A stretch of 64,000 bases of DNA, from assembly GCF_002860865.1 (NCBI RefSeq), contig NZ_PKIE01000001.1, forward strand, positions 558,001 through 622,000, in the 5' to 3' direction. Of this stretch, positions 9,704 through 18,322 are shown in pieces; position 1 is the stretch's first letter, and each line of letters opens with the position of its first letter. The DNA comes from Streptococcus mitis. GTDB lineage: Bacteria; Bacillota; Bacilli; Lactobacillales; Streptococcaceae. The position numbers were made by a program, and so were the translations under genes. The notes beneath the pieces were generated by a model. The model had not been told where the DNA came from. It did not search any database and worked only from the letters and a program-made list of their open reading frames with translations.

Positions 9704-10564
9704 TTAATAAGTTCCTTCTTCACCTTGACTAGTCAAGATAACAGGTCCATCTTTTGTAATGACAAATTGGTGTTCATACTGACATGACAATCCACCGTCA
9801 ATGGTCTTATGCGCCCAACCAGTCTTCATATCTGTATCAATTTCCCAGTCACCAGTATTGATCATTGGTTCAATGGTCAGCACCATTCCTTCACGGAGAC
9901 GAAGCCCACGACCAGCAATACCATAGTTAGGAACCATTGGTTCTTCGTGCATGGTTGGGCCAACACCATGACCAACCAAATCACGCACTACACCGTAACC
10001 ACGACTTTCAGCGTATTCTTGAATGGCTGCACCGATATCACCAATACGATTTCCAACAACAGCTTGCTCAATCCCTTTATACATAGCTTCTTTAGTTACA
10101 TCCATCAATTTTTTCACTTCTTCAGACGGTGTACCAACAGCATAAGCCCAACAAGAGTCTGCTAGACCACCAGAGTAGCTCTGAGTGTATTTTTTCATTT
10201 GCTCCACATTGTTGAAGTTTAATTTTGAGACATTCAGGTCAGATTTAGCAATTGGGCCTCCCAAAACCATGTCAACCTTGAGCAAATCACCATCTTTCAA
10301 GATATAATGACGAGGGAAAGCATGAGCTACTTCATCATTAAGAGAGCAGCAAGTAGCATAAGGATAGTCCATCATGGCACCGTCAACACCAATCTGAAGC
10401 GGAAGGAAATTTTCTTCCTTACAACGACGGCGAACATACTCTTCTACTTCCCACATATCAACGCCAGGCTTAATCAAATCACGTAAGCCGATATGAATAC
10501 TTGCTAGAAAATCACCAGCCTTGTCCATAGCTTCGATTTCACGAGCTGATTTTAATGTTATCAT
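9704..10564 (-). CDS. map: Methionine aminopeptidase, type I
   Basis: Removes the initiator methionine from new proteins; cytosolic, two-metal pita-bread enzyme. 286 residues, longer than the ~250 of E. coli Map because of an extra segment after residue ~100 that is also present in the pneumococcal enzyme. His81 (DEVAHAFPRH), Asp98 (KVDMVLGG), the GHGVGPTMHEEP histidine and glutamates (IEPMI and YEHQF) give the metal ligands. It is last in the order murA - acetyltransferase - spxR - map, 15 bases beyond the spxR stop, and is followed by a strong terminator. Confidence 0.93.
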   Translation of the reverse strand: MITLKSAREIEAMDKAGDFLASIHIGLRDLIKPGVDMWEVEEYVRRRCKEENFLPLQIGVDGAMMDYPYATCCSLNDEVAHAFPRHYILKDGDLLKVDMVLGGPIAKSDLNVSKLNFNNVEQMKKYTQSYSGGLADSCWAYAVGTPSEEVKKLMDVTKEAMYKGIEQAVVGNRIGDIGAAIQEYAESRGYGVVRDLVGHGVGPTMHEEPMVPNYGIAGRGLRLREGMVLTIEPMINTGDWEIDTDMKTGWAHKTIDGGLSCQYEHQFVITKDGPVILTSQGEEGTY

Positions 10565-10579
10565 TTTTTCTCCTAGTTT

Positions 10580-11857
10580 CTAATTAATTTTAACAGTCAC
10601 ATTTGCTTTTGAAACAATCTGATGACCATGATAAATATCGTAATCAATAATGGCTGATCGTCTAGTATGATGGATAATGCGTGCTTGAATGCGCAGTATA
10701 TCATCTATCTGAACAGCCTGCAAAAAGTAGACTAGCATCTGCTCGATAATGAGATTGCGCCCACTATTCACAACTAAATCTTGGGTCATGTGAGTCAAGA
10801 TTTCTGCCAATACACCATTAGCCAAAACACCATTTTTCTCTAGCATAAAGGGTTCCACTGTAATGACTACTTCATCATGGTGATAAGAAAGTTTTTGACC
10901 AATCTGCTCTGAAAAAGTTGGTAAAGCAGAGACTTGGGATCGACTCATCTTCTCCATGACATCTCGTCGTGTCACAGCTCCAAGCAAGGTTTGATTATTC
11001 CGAACAACCGGTACCATTTCAAAGTCTTCTGCGATCATCCGTTGACTCACATTGGCAATATTTGTCGATAATCCAACTAAAAATAGACTACGAGACATGA
11101 CCTTGTCAATTGTGGTGCTTGGTGACTTATCACCAGCGTCTCTCATGGTTACAACACCAACAACAACCTGATGTTGATTAATAACTGGAAAACGACTGCT
11201 TCGATTCTTACGTACCAAGTCCAAATAATCTTTAACGGTGTCGGTCTCTCTCAGAAAACCATATTCATGACTCGGACGGTAAAGTTTCTCAACTGTCAGA
11301 ATATCAGTCTTGATTTGAACATTTGACAAGGCTTTATTAATCATGGTCGCGACAGTGAAAGTGTCATGTTTGCTTCTTAAAACTGGAATCCCTTTTTGAT
11401 TGGCCAGTTTAAGCACATCATCATGAACATGAAAACCACCTGTAACCAAAACGGCATTTTCATTTTCCAGCGCTAGTAATTGGATACGGGTCCGGTCTCC
11501 GACAATCAAGAGTCCCCCATCATGAAGGTAAGACAAGATATTTTGTTCAGTCATAGCACCGATTGAGAACTTACTAAATTCTCTTTCTAAACCTTCTTGC
11601 CCAGCCAGAACCTCAGAAGAAGTCACTTCTGCAATTTCAGCAAAAGTTAATCTTTCAATAGCAACTTTCTGTGATTTAACGCGGATAGTACCACTTCTTG
11701 GTCGAGTCTCCACAATTCCACGATTTTCAGCTTCCTTGATAGCGCGATAAGCCGTTCCATCACTGACTCCCAGATGGTTGGAAATACTACGAACACTAAC
11801 CCTCTTTCCGACAGGTAATTCCTCCAAATAACTTAGAATTTCCTGATGCTTACTCAT
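10580..11857 (-). CDS. spxR: CBS/HotDog-domain transcriptional regulator SpxR
   Basis: 425 residues. Domain order: an N-terminal winged-helix DNA-binding domain (~5-60, KRVSVRSISNHLGVSDGTAY), a DRTGG domain (~70-180), two CBS motifs (~190-310), and a C-terminal MaoC/HotDog-like domain. This is the layout of SpxR, which in pneumococcus activates the pyruvate oxidase gene spxB and is thought to sense metabolic state through the CBS pair. I start at the ATG at 11857 (AGGAGA 6 bases upstream). A longer frame reaching back 44 codons runs inside the acetyltransferase gene and is not used. The start overlaps the acetyltransferase stop by 8 bases. Confidence 0.78.
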   Translation of the reverse strand: MSKHQEILSYLEELPVGKRVSVRSISNHLGVSDGTAYRAIKEAENRGIVETRPRSGTIRVKSQKVAIERLTFAEIAEVTSSEVLAGQEGLEREFSKFSIGAMTEQNILSYLHDGGLLIVGDRTRIQLLALENENAVLVTGGFHVHDDVLKLANQKGIPVLRSKHDTFTVATMINKALSNVQIKTDILTVEKLYRPSHEYGFLRETDTVKDYLDLVRKNRSSRFPVINQHQVVVGVVTMRDAGDKSPSTTIDKVMSRSLFLVGLSTNIANVSQRMIAEDFEMVPVVRNNQTLLGAVTRRDVMEKMSRSQVSALPTFSEQIGQKLSYHHDEVVITVEPFMLEKNGVLANGVLAEILTHMTQDLVVNSGRNLIIEQMLVYFLQAVQIDDILRIQARIIHHTRRSAIIDYDIYHGHQIVSKANVTVKIN

Positions 11858-12401
11858 TGAATTCTCCTTGTACATACCGAAATTCAAGATAATCCCGCAT
11901 TTTTCTTGTGTAACGATCACTTCCCTTAAACTGACGGAACAAACTAAATCCAGCCTTAAGAGCAACTCTTTGGCTAGCTTCATTTTCAAGGTGGGTAATG
12001 ATGGATAACTGTTTTAAGCCAAATTCCTCAAAAGAAAGCTGACAAATTTTTCTAACAACCTCTGTCATAAATCCTTGCGACCAAGCATCTTTTCTCAAAA
12101 AATAGCCAAGCTCAGCTTCTTTTTTGATTTCATCTAACTTCTCAAATTTAATAGAACCAATCATTTGTTGATTTTTCTGGTCACAAATAGCCCACACTCC
12201 CAAAGGGGACTTCATAAAGTAATTGGCCAGTGCATATTGACTTTCTTCCAGACTTGCCTGAGTTGGGAAAATAAATTGAAGATTTTCTGGATTTGAAGCT
12301 ATCTCGTGGAAGTCTTGACTATCACTAAAAAAGAAAGGACGCAAATACAAGCGATCCGTTTCAAAAAAAGAAAACATTGCTAATTTGGTCCAAATATTCA
12401 T
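11850..12401 (-). CDS. GNAT-family N-acetyltransferase (RimJ/RimL-like)
   Basis: 183 residues. It begins ETDRLYLRPF, the usual opening of RimJ/RimL-type acetyltransferases, and contains an acetyl-CoA-binding region around ELGYFLRKDAWSQGFMTE (~95-115) and the later NEASQRVALKAGF helix. Substrate unknown: a ribosomal protein N-terminus or a small amine is typical. I choose the ATG at 12401, with GAGG upstream, over the GTG two codons earlier. Placed 15 bases after murA and overlapping spxR, it is clearly part of the murA operon. Confidence 0.8.
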   Translation of the reverse strand: MNIWTKLAMFSFFETDRLYLRPFFFSDSQDFHEIASNPENLQFIFPTQASLEESQYALANYFMKSPLGVWAICDQKNQQMIGSIKFEKLDEIKKEAELGYFLRKDAWSQGFMTEVVRKICQLSFEEFGLKQLSIITHLENEASQRVALKAGFSLFRQFKGSDRYTRKMRDYLEFRYVQGEFNE

Positions 12402-12416
12402 AAACACCTCTACGGT

Positions 12417-13676
12417 TTAATCCTCAACAAGTGTAATATCCGCTCCTAGATTACGTAATTTTTCAATAATATCAGAATAACCACGTAAGATAAACTCGAT
12501 ATTTGTAATTTCAGTTTTACCTTCAGCCATAAGCCCAGCAATGACTAGTGCAGCCCCAGCTCGTAGGTCAGTCGCTTTAACACTTGCCCCACGCAAATCA
12601 CGTCCACCTGTGTACAAAATATGACCATTTGTTGTCGAAATGTCCGCATCCATCTTTGCTAATTCAAAAACATGATTTACACGTTTTTCATAAATCGTAT
12701 CGACAATTGTACCACGACCATTAGCTGTTAGTAGAAGAGGGGTAAGCGGTTGTTGCAAATCAGTTGCAAAGCCCGGGTAAGGAGCTGTCTTAATATTGAT
12801 TGCTTTCAAATTAGACTGCTCTTCGACAAAAATGCTGTCTTCAGATACAGTCATTCTCACTCCCATTTCTTCCAGCTTAGCAATAAATCCTTCTAGGTGT
12901 TCGTAAAGAACATTATTTATACGAATCCCCTTGCCGACTGCAGCAGCTAAAGAAATATATGTTCCAGCTTCGATACGGTCTGGAATCACCTGATGACGGG
13001 TTCCATGTAATCTTTCAACACCATCAATAATGATGATATTAGTTCCTGCACCGCGGATATGGGCTCCCATATTATTCAAGAGAGTAGCTACATCAATAAT
13101 TTCAGGTTCACGGGCTGCATTTTCAATAATGGTACGACCATTTGCTTTAACTGCAGCAATCATCGTATTGATCGTTGCCCCTACACTAACCGTATCCATG
13201 TAAATACTTGCGCCATGAAGTCCTGTATCTTTAGCAGATAACTTCATGTTATCTCCCTCGTAGCTAACAGTGGCACCCATAGCTTCAAAAGCCTTAAGGT
13301 GTAGGTCAATCGGACGAGGACCAAGATCACATCCTCCCGGTAGACCAACTGTCGCTTCACCAAAACGGCCTAAGAGGCTCCCATAAAAATAGTAAGATGC
13401 ACGAAGACTGTTAATTTTACCATAAGGCATTGGAATATTTTGAACACCTCTTGGATCAATCTCCAAGACATCGTCATAACGCTTAACAGTAGCTCCCATC
13501 AATTCCATAATTTCGACAAGACTGGCTACATCCGAAATATCTGGAACACAATCCAAAGTCACCACATCATCAGCCAATATGATAGCTGGAATTAAGGCCA
13601 CAACGCTATTTTTAGCACCACTAATAGTGATTTCACCTTGTAGTGGTAATCCACCATTGATAACAATTTTTCTCAT
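12417..13676 (-). CDS. murA: UDP-N-acetylglucosamine 1-carboxyvinyltransferase
   Basis: Transfers enolpyruvate from PEP to UDP-GlcNAc, the first committed step of peptidoglycan synthesis; cytosolic. 419 residues of EPSP-synthase-like fold. Lys22 in ISGAKNS and the active-site Cys116 in [14 protein letters not shown] (the fosfomycin target) are present. Streptococci have two homologues; the 419-residue length and the map/spxR neighbourhood fit the second pneumococcal one. It heads a four-gene operon behind a promoter at 13727-13755. Confidence 0.93.
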   Translation of the reverse strand: MRKIVINGGLPLQGEITISGAKNSVVALIPAIILADDVVTLDCVPDISDVASLVEIMELMGATVKRYDDVLEIDPRGVQNIPMPYGKINSLRASYYFYGSLLGRFGEATVGLPGGCDLGPRPIDLHLKAFEAMGATVSYEGDNMKLSAKDTGLHGASIYMDTVSVGATINTMIAAVKANGRTIIENAAREPEIIDVATLLNNMGAHIRGAGTNIIIIDGVERLHGTRHQVIPDRIEAGTYISLAAAVGKGIRINNVLYEHLEGFIAKLEEMGVRMTVSEDSIFVEEQSNLKAINIKTAPYPGFATDLQQPLTPLLLTANGRGTIVDTIYEKRVNHVFELAKMDADISTTNGHILYTGGRDLRGASVKATDLRAGAALVIAGLMAEGKTEITNIEFILRGYSDIIEKLRNLGADITLVED

Positions 13677-13726
13677 TCTAAGTTTTCAATACTCTTTCAA
13701 GATTTCTAATAAGGTCTTTAAAATAA

Positions 13727-13755
13727 AGTATATCATAAATTTATCCTTTTTTCCA
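13727..13755 (-). promoter_or_regulatory. Promoter of the murA operon
   Basis: Minus strand: TGGAAA (13750-13755), 17-base spacer, TATACT (13727-13732), 51 bases before the murA ATG. The -35 is imperfect. Confidence 0.6.
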
Positions 13756-13871
13756 TCCTTTTCAATTTTATTGGATAGTAAGCAATAAATAAGATTAAGT
13801 TGAAAGGTTTAGTCCATATTTTACGAAACATCTTTTGATACTAAAAAAGCCTAAATTAAGAATTATAAAAT

Positions 13872-13910
13872 ACCCCAAAAATTAGATTTTCACTATCTAA
13901 CTTTTGAGGT
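13872..13910 (-). repeat. Inverted repeat: IS-end remnant or lplA terminator
   Basis: 15-base arms with two mismatches around a 9-base loop. On the minus strand it ends GGGGTATTTTATAATT, so it could serve as a weak terminator for lplA. The arms look like the two abutted ends of a small IS150-like element. Both readings are inference. Confidence 0.4.
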
Positions 13911-14194
13911 ATCGTTCAACTATAAAAATAATAGTCTTTTGGGGTGTTAATACTATGTGGAAATCAAAAACAACTCATGTCTGTGTCACCTTACAGATAA
14001 TCTACTACCGACCTTCTCATCTCTATATTCAATTACAAATAGTCGTATTTAGTTGATTCAGAACAAACTTCCGAGTTTTTTTATTAAGCATTGGAAGTGG
14101 GTTCTTTTTGATTCTCGTTCAGCAGGTTTTAAGACTTGTCCTATCCAGATAATATCTTTTCTGCAACCCACAATGACTAACAAATAGCTTTTCT

Positions 14195-15184
14195 TTACTC
14201 TACTACCGCTTCAGCAATTTCTTCACGGCTAATACCAGCGAAGTAGCGTGTAATATCAATGGTTTCTAGGGCTTTAAGAACATCTTCGCGTTCGTATTTC
14301 ACTCCACGAAGGACATCTTCTACAGCTGCAACGTCTTCGATACCAAAGAAGTCACCATAAATCTTGATGTCTTGGATTTTTGATTCTACGACATTAGCAA
14401 ATACTTCAACCTTACCACTGGTGAATTTTGTACCACGACGGACGTTAAATTCAGGTGATTTACCGTAGTTCCAGTCCCAAGTTCCAAACTTGGTATCCTT
14501 GATGCGATTGATTTCAGCCAATTCTTCCTCAGAAAAAACGTATTCAGTCATCTCTGGGTACTCTTTTTTCATGTATTCCAAGAGTAAATCACGGAATTCT
14601 TCGACTGTGATTTTTTCTGGTAGTTCATTGACAATATTGGTGACACGGGCACGAACCGATTTCACACCTTTTGATTCAAATTTATCCTTTGAAACCTTAA
14701 GAGCGTTAGCAAGGACTGACAAATCAACGTCAAAGAGCAAGCAACCATGGTGCATGATACGGCCGTTGATATAGGCTTGAGCATTGCCACAGAACTTCTT
14801 ACCATCAATCTCAAGGTCATTACGGCCTGTGAACTCAGCTTTAACCCCAAGTTGAGCCAGGGTATTGATAACTGGAGTTGAGAAGCTCTTGAAGTCAAAA
14901 GCCTTGTTTTCATCTTCTTTTGAAATGATCGTGTAGTTGAGGTTATTTAAATCGTGGTAAACAGCTCCACCACCGCTGATACGGCGGACCACCTCAATAC
15001 CATTTTCTCGAACATAATCACGGTTGATTTCTTCGATAGTATTCTGGTGACGACCAACAATGATAGATGGTTTATTGATCCAAAGTAGGAAGATTTGATC
15101 CTCATCCAAAAGATGTTTAAAGGCATATTCTTCCAAGGCGATATTAAAAGCGGTGTCGTTTGAATGATTGATAATATATTTCAT
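14195..15184 (-). CDS. lplA: Lipoate-protein ligase A
   Basis: Attaches lipoate (via lipoyl-AMP) to lysines of lipoyl domains. 329 residues with the N-terminal catalytic domain bearing RRISGGGAVYHDLNNLNY (~66-84) and the lipoate-AMP loop ending GKKFCGNAQ (~128-136), then the C-terminal accessory domain (from ~245, EFNVRRGTKFTSG). It directly follows the dehydrogenase operon and its obvious client is the lipoyl domain at the front of the E3 subunit encoded 60 bases upstream. Start at the ATG at 15184. Confidence 0.93.
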   Translation of the reverse strand: MKYIINHSNDTAFNIALEEYAFKHLLDEDQIFLLWINKPSIIVGRHQNTIEEINRDYVRENGIEVVRRISGGGAVYHDLNNLNYTIISKEDENKAFDFKSFSTPVINTLAQLGVKAEFTGRNDLEIDGKKFCGNAQAYINGRIMHHGCLLFDVDLSVLANALKVSKDKFESKGVKSVRARVTNIVNELPEKITVEEFRDLLLEYMKKEYPEMTEYVFSEEELAEINRIKDTKFGTWDWNYGKSPEFNVRRGTKFTSGKVEVFANVVESKIQDIKIYGDFFGIEDVAAVEDVLRGVKYEREDVLKALETIDITRYFAGISREEIAEAVVE

Positions 15185-15244
15185 GAGATACCTTCTTATA
15201 CGATAGAGACTGGAAATAACCTTCCAGTCTAATCTATCTTTCTT

Positions 15245-16948
15245 TTATTTTTTCTTAGGTGAATGGATGGCCATTCCTAAAACATCCGCAAATGCTTCGT
15301 ACATCACTTCAGAGTAGGTTGGGTGTCCGTGGATAGTCTTCAGCATTTCTTCAACAGTGATTTCCATTTCAATAATGCTTGATGCCTCGTTAATCAATTC
15401 TGCAGCTGCAGGACCGATAATATGAACACCAAGGATTTCCCCGTATTTCTTATCAGCGATGACTTTTACGAAACCTTGAGCTGCATCTGATGCAATGGCA
15501 CGACCGTTAGCAGCAAAGTTGAACTTACCGATGGCAACATCGTATTTCTCACGAGCTTGTTCTTCTGTGAGACCTACTGCTGCTACTTCAGGAAGAGTGT
15601 AGATAGCTGCTGGAGTCAAGTTCAACTTAGCAACAGCATGGTTTCCTTTAAGGGCATTTTCAGCGGCAACTTCCCCCATACGGAAGGCTGCGTGCGCTAA
15701 CATCTTAGTACCATTAATATCACCTGGTGCGTAGATACCTGGAACAGAAGTTTCCATGTATTCGTTGACCTTGATACGACCACGATCCAATTCAAACTCA
15801 ACCTCTCCAATACCTTCAAGGTCTGGCACACGACCAATTGAAAGAAGAGCTTTGCTTGCGATGATATCATCTTTTCCTTCAACCTTGATACGAAGTTGAC
15901 CATTTTCCTCAATGATTTCTTGCAGTTTAGTACCAGTCAAGATGGTCATTCCTTTACGTTCTAGGATCAAGCGAAGGTTCTTAGAAACTTCAGCGTCCAT
16001 AGCTGGGACGATACGGTCCATCATTTCGATGACAGTTACTTTTGAACCAAATGTCATGAAGGCTTGTCCAAGCTCGATACCTACGACACCACCACCGATG
16101 ATAACAAGACTTTCTGGTACTTCATTCATTTCAAGAATGTCATCACTAGTCATGACAAGTGGAGATTCCATACCAGGGACGTTGATCTTGCTGACTTTTG
16201 AACCGCCGGCAAGGATGATTTTCTTGGTTTCAAGCAATTCAGAACCATTTACCAAGACATTCTTATCTTTAGTGATGGTACCAATACCTTTATGTACAGT
16301 AACTCCGTAGCTACGAAGAAGACCTGCAACCCCACCAACCAAGGTATTGACAACCTTAGACTTGGTTTCAAGGAGTTTGTCCATATCTACAGTGAAGTTA
16401 GGATTTTCAATCATGATACCACGGTTTGCGGCATGACCGATGTTTTCGATAATTTCAGCGTTGTGAAGATAGGTCTTAGTTGGGATACAGCCACGGTTCA
16501 AGCAGGTTCCGCCAAGTTCAGATTTCTCAACAAGGGCAACCTTACCGCCGAGTTGGGCAGCTTTAATGGCTGCAACATAACCAGCAGGACCTCCACCAAT
16601 GACAACGATATCAAAGGCATCATCGCTCTTACCATCATCGTTTGAGGCACTTGCTGCAGGTGCTGGGCTAGCTTCTGGCACTGCTGCTCCAGCTGTTGGG
16701 ATGTTTTCGCCTTCTTCACCAAGGTAACCGATAACTTCCGTTACAGGGACAGTTTCACCGTCCCCTTTAAGAATAGCGATCAAATAACCGTCTTCTTCTG
16801 CTTCCAATTCCATGCTGACTTTGTCAGTCATGATTTCCAAAAGGATTTCTCCTTCTTTTACAAATTCTCCGACTTTTTTATTCCATTGGACGATTTGTCC
16901 TTCTGTCATATCCACGCCAGCTTTTGGCATAATTACTTCTAAGGCCAT
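15245..16948 (-). CDS. lpdA: Dihydrolipoamide dehydrogenase (E3) with N-terminal lipoyl domain
   Basis: 567 residues, about 100 longer than ordinary E3. Residues 1-80 are a complete lipoyl domain with Lys43 in EIMTDKVSMELEA. An Ala/Pro/Ser-rich linker (85-105) follows, then the FAD-binding fold (VVIGGGPAGY, 116-125), the redox disulfide GGTCLNRGCIPTK (Cys149/Cys154), the NAD site (IIGGGVVGIELG) and the C-terminal HGHPTYSE base. It reoxidises dihydrolipoamide with NAD+. The E2 encoded next to it has no lipoyl domain, so the swinging arm of this complex seems to be carried by E3, an arrangement known from pneumococcus. Confidence 0.93.
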   Translation of the reverse strand: MALEVIMPKAGVDMTEGQIVQWNKKVGEFVKEGEILLEIMTDKVSMELEAEEDGYLIAILKGDGETVPVTEVIGYLGEEGENIPTAGAAVPEASPAPAASASNDDGKSDDAFDIVVIGGGPAGYVAAIKAAQLGGKVALVEKSELGGTCLNRGCIPTKTYLHNAEIIENIGHAANRGIMIENPNFTVDMDKLLETKSKVVNTLVGGVAGLLRSYGVTVHKGIGTITKDKNVLVNGSELLETKKIILAGGSKVSKINVPGMESPLVMTSDDILEMNEVPESLVIIGGGVVGIELGQAFMTFGSKVTVIEMMDRIVPAMDAEVSKNLRLILERKGMTILTGTKLQEIIEENGQLRIKVEGKDDIIASKALLSIGRVPDLEGIGEVEFELDRGRIKVNEYMETSVPGIYAPGDINGTKMLAHAAFRMGEVAAENALKGNHAVAKLNLTPAAIYTLPEVAAVGLTEEQAREKYDVAIGKFNFAANGRAIASDAAQGFVKVIADKKYGEILGVHIIGPAAAELINEASSIIEMEITVEEMLKTIHGHPTYSEVMYEAFADVLGMAIHSPKKK

Positions 16949-16993
16949 GTCTTCCTTCCTTTATCTATATCTTTAAAATGAATACTCTTGTTC

Positions 16994-18037
16994 TTAAATC
17001 AACATTGAGATTGGATTTTCAATTAATTCTTTCAAGTCTTTCATAAACTTAGCACCAGCCATACCATCTACAACACGGTGGTCAATTGTTAAACCAAGAC
17101 TCATAATAGGACGAATCACAATCTCACCATTGACAACAACTGGCTTCTCGATTGTCGAACTGACTCCAAGGATAGCTGAGTTGGGTTGATTGATGATAGG
17201 ACCGAAGGACTGAACCCCAAACATTCCCAAATTACTGATTGTGAATGTTGAATTCTGCAGTTCGCTTGGAGCCAATTTACCATCCAAGGTACGGCCAATA
17301 ACATCTTTAAAGGCTACAACCAACTCTGACAGACTCATCTTCTCAGCATTGTAAACAACTGGTGTCATCAATCCATTATCCATTCCAACTGCCATGGCAA
17401 GATTGACATAGTTGTGAGTGATAATGGTCTTGCCATCTTCTGTCAACGAAGCGTTGATGTATGGGTGTTTCATAAGAGTCTTAACAACTGCAAGTGAAAG
17501 AAGGTCTGTTACAGTGGTCTTCTTCCCAGTTGCTTCCATGATTGGCTCAAGAACCTTCTTACGAAGAGCCAACATTTCAGTCATATCAACTTCATAGTTG
17601 AGAGTGAAGGTTGGCGCAGTCAAGTAAGATTCAACCATGCGTTGGGCAATAACCTTACGCATTGGTGTCATTGGGATACGTTCAATTTCACCGTATGGTG
17701 TTACGTTAGCAGGAACTTCTTCCACTTTTTCAATCTGAGCAGGAGACTTGATGGTATCGTTTTCAATATTTTCAGGAAGCAAGGCCAAAACATCCTTCTT
17801 CATGATTTTACCACGATGACCAGTTCCTTGGATTTCCTGCCAAGCAATGTTATGTTCGAGGGCAATTCGTTTTGCAAGTGGCGAAATGCGAACCACGTTT
17901 GTGTCTTTATAAGTTTCCACGTCTTCTTTGTGGACACGACCGTTTGCACCTGAGCCAGAAACGTCGTAGAGGTTGATCCCTAAATCATCCGCTAACTTTC
18001 TAGCTGCAGGAGTCGCTCTTAGCTTGTCATCAGCCAT
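16994..18037 (-). CDS. Dihydrolipoamide acyltransferase (E2) without lipoyl domain
   Basis: 347 residues. There is no lipoyl domain: the protein starts at once with a peripheral-subunit-binding domain (residues ~6-42, RATPAARKLADDLGI), followed by a second one (~51-88, ISPLAKRIALEHNI), then the acyltransferase core with the catalytic DHRVVDG (His ~320, Asp ~324). It transfers the acetyl group from lipoyl to CoA and forms the core of the complex. Whether the complex acts on pyruvate or acetoin cannot be read from E2. A 285-base structured spacer separates it from the E1 beta gene upstream; AGAGG precedes the ATG. Confidence 0.9.
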   Translation of the reverse strand: MADDKLRATPAARKLADDLGINLYDVSGSGANGRVHKEDVETYKDTNVVRISPLAKRIALEHNIAWQEIQGTGHRGKIMKKDVLALLPENIENDTIKSPAQIEKVEEVPANVTPYGEIERIPMTPMRKVIAQRMVESYLTAPTFTLNYEVDMTEMLALRKKVLEPIMEATGKKTTVTDLLSLAVVKTLMKHPYINASLTEDGKTIITHNYVNLAMAVGMDNGLMTPVVYNAEKMSLSELVVAFKDVIGRTLDGKLAPSELQNSTFTISNLGMFGVQSFGPIINQPNSAILGVSSTIEKPVVVNGEIVIRPIMSLGLTIDHRVVDGMAGAKFMKDLKELIENPISMLI

Positions 18038-18171
18038 GACCTCTCCAATTCTATTTATGATACAAAGGGCGTTTAAAAGCGACCGAAAAATAGGAAATCA
18101 ACGTAGACTTCGATGAAGTTAAGGAGATTAATCTTTTTCCGAGCTTTTAGCCCGTGCTCAACTCTACAAGT

Positions 18172-18284
18172 AACTTGGACACGAAACGCGTCTCAAGTTA
18201 CTACGGTTGCCGCTATAACGCGGTCAACCTTGTAGACTTACTAAATCTTTCGTCGGTTATTATCGAACCGACTTTTCATGTGAC
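18172..18284 (+). repeat. Structured repeat element, diverged member of the lacE-lacG 124-bp family
   Basis: Three hairpins in plus-strand order. First, GGACACGAAACGCGTCTC. Second, GGTTG/CAACC plus CCGC/GCGG with a one-base T bulge, loop TATAAC. Third, GTCGGTT/AACCGAC with loop ATTATCG. The element ends CATGTGACA. It has the same order, loops and bulge as the minus strand of the repeat at 40727-41098 but different stem sequences. An outer CTACAAG/CTTGTAG pair (18164-18170 and 18229-18235) brackets the first two hairpins. It lies antisense to the dehydrogenase operon, in its E1 beta-E2 spacer. Confidence 0.6.
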
Positions 18285-18322
18285 AGATAACATTGACTTT
18301 ACATAACTTATCTTATGTAATT

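Larger units (their letters stand above)
13677..14194. other. Long spacer between lplA and murA with decayed repeat-like ends
   Basis: 518 bases without a credible gene. It contains the murA promoter, a hairpin at 13872-13910 built from ACCCCAAAAATTAGA and TCTAACTTTTGAGGT, and a third partial copy of the same end (TCTTTTGGGGTG) at 13935-13946. These resemble terminal repeats of IS3-family (IS150-type) elements, but no transposase codons remain. The rest shows nothing I can identify. Confidence 0.45.

Noticed and set aside
11857..11989. 44-codon N-terminal extension of SpxR
   Set aside because: It lies in the coding region of the acetyltransferase gene, and the ATG at 11857 has a proper ribosome binding site.
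13579..13788. Plus-strand frame over the murA start
   Set aside because: Covers the murA promoter and antisense codons; not protein-like.
15912..16310. 132-codon plus-strand frame antisense to lpdA
   Set aside because: Long shadow frame caused by the codon bias of lpdA; several similar ones cover the E1 and ptsI genes.
18172..18284. tRNA-like or T-box leader
   Set aside because: No acceptor/anticodon geometry, no T-box sequence, and the element lies antisense to the operon, so a cis leader for E2 is not supported.
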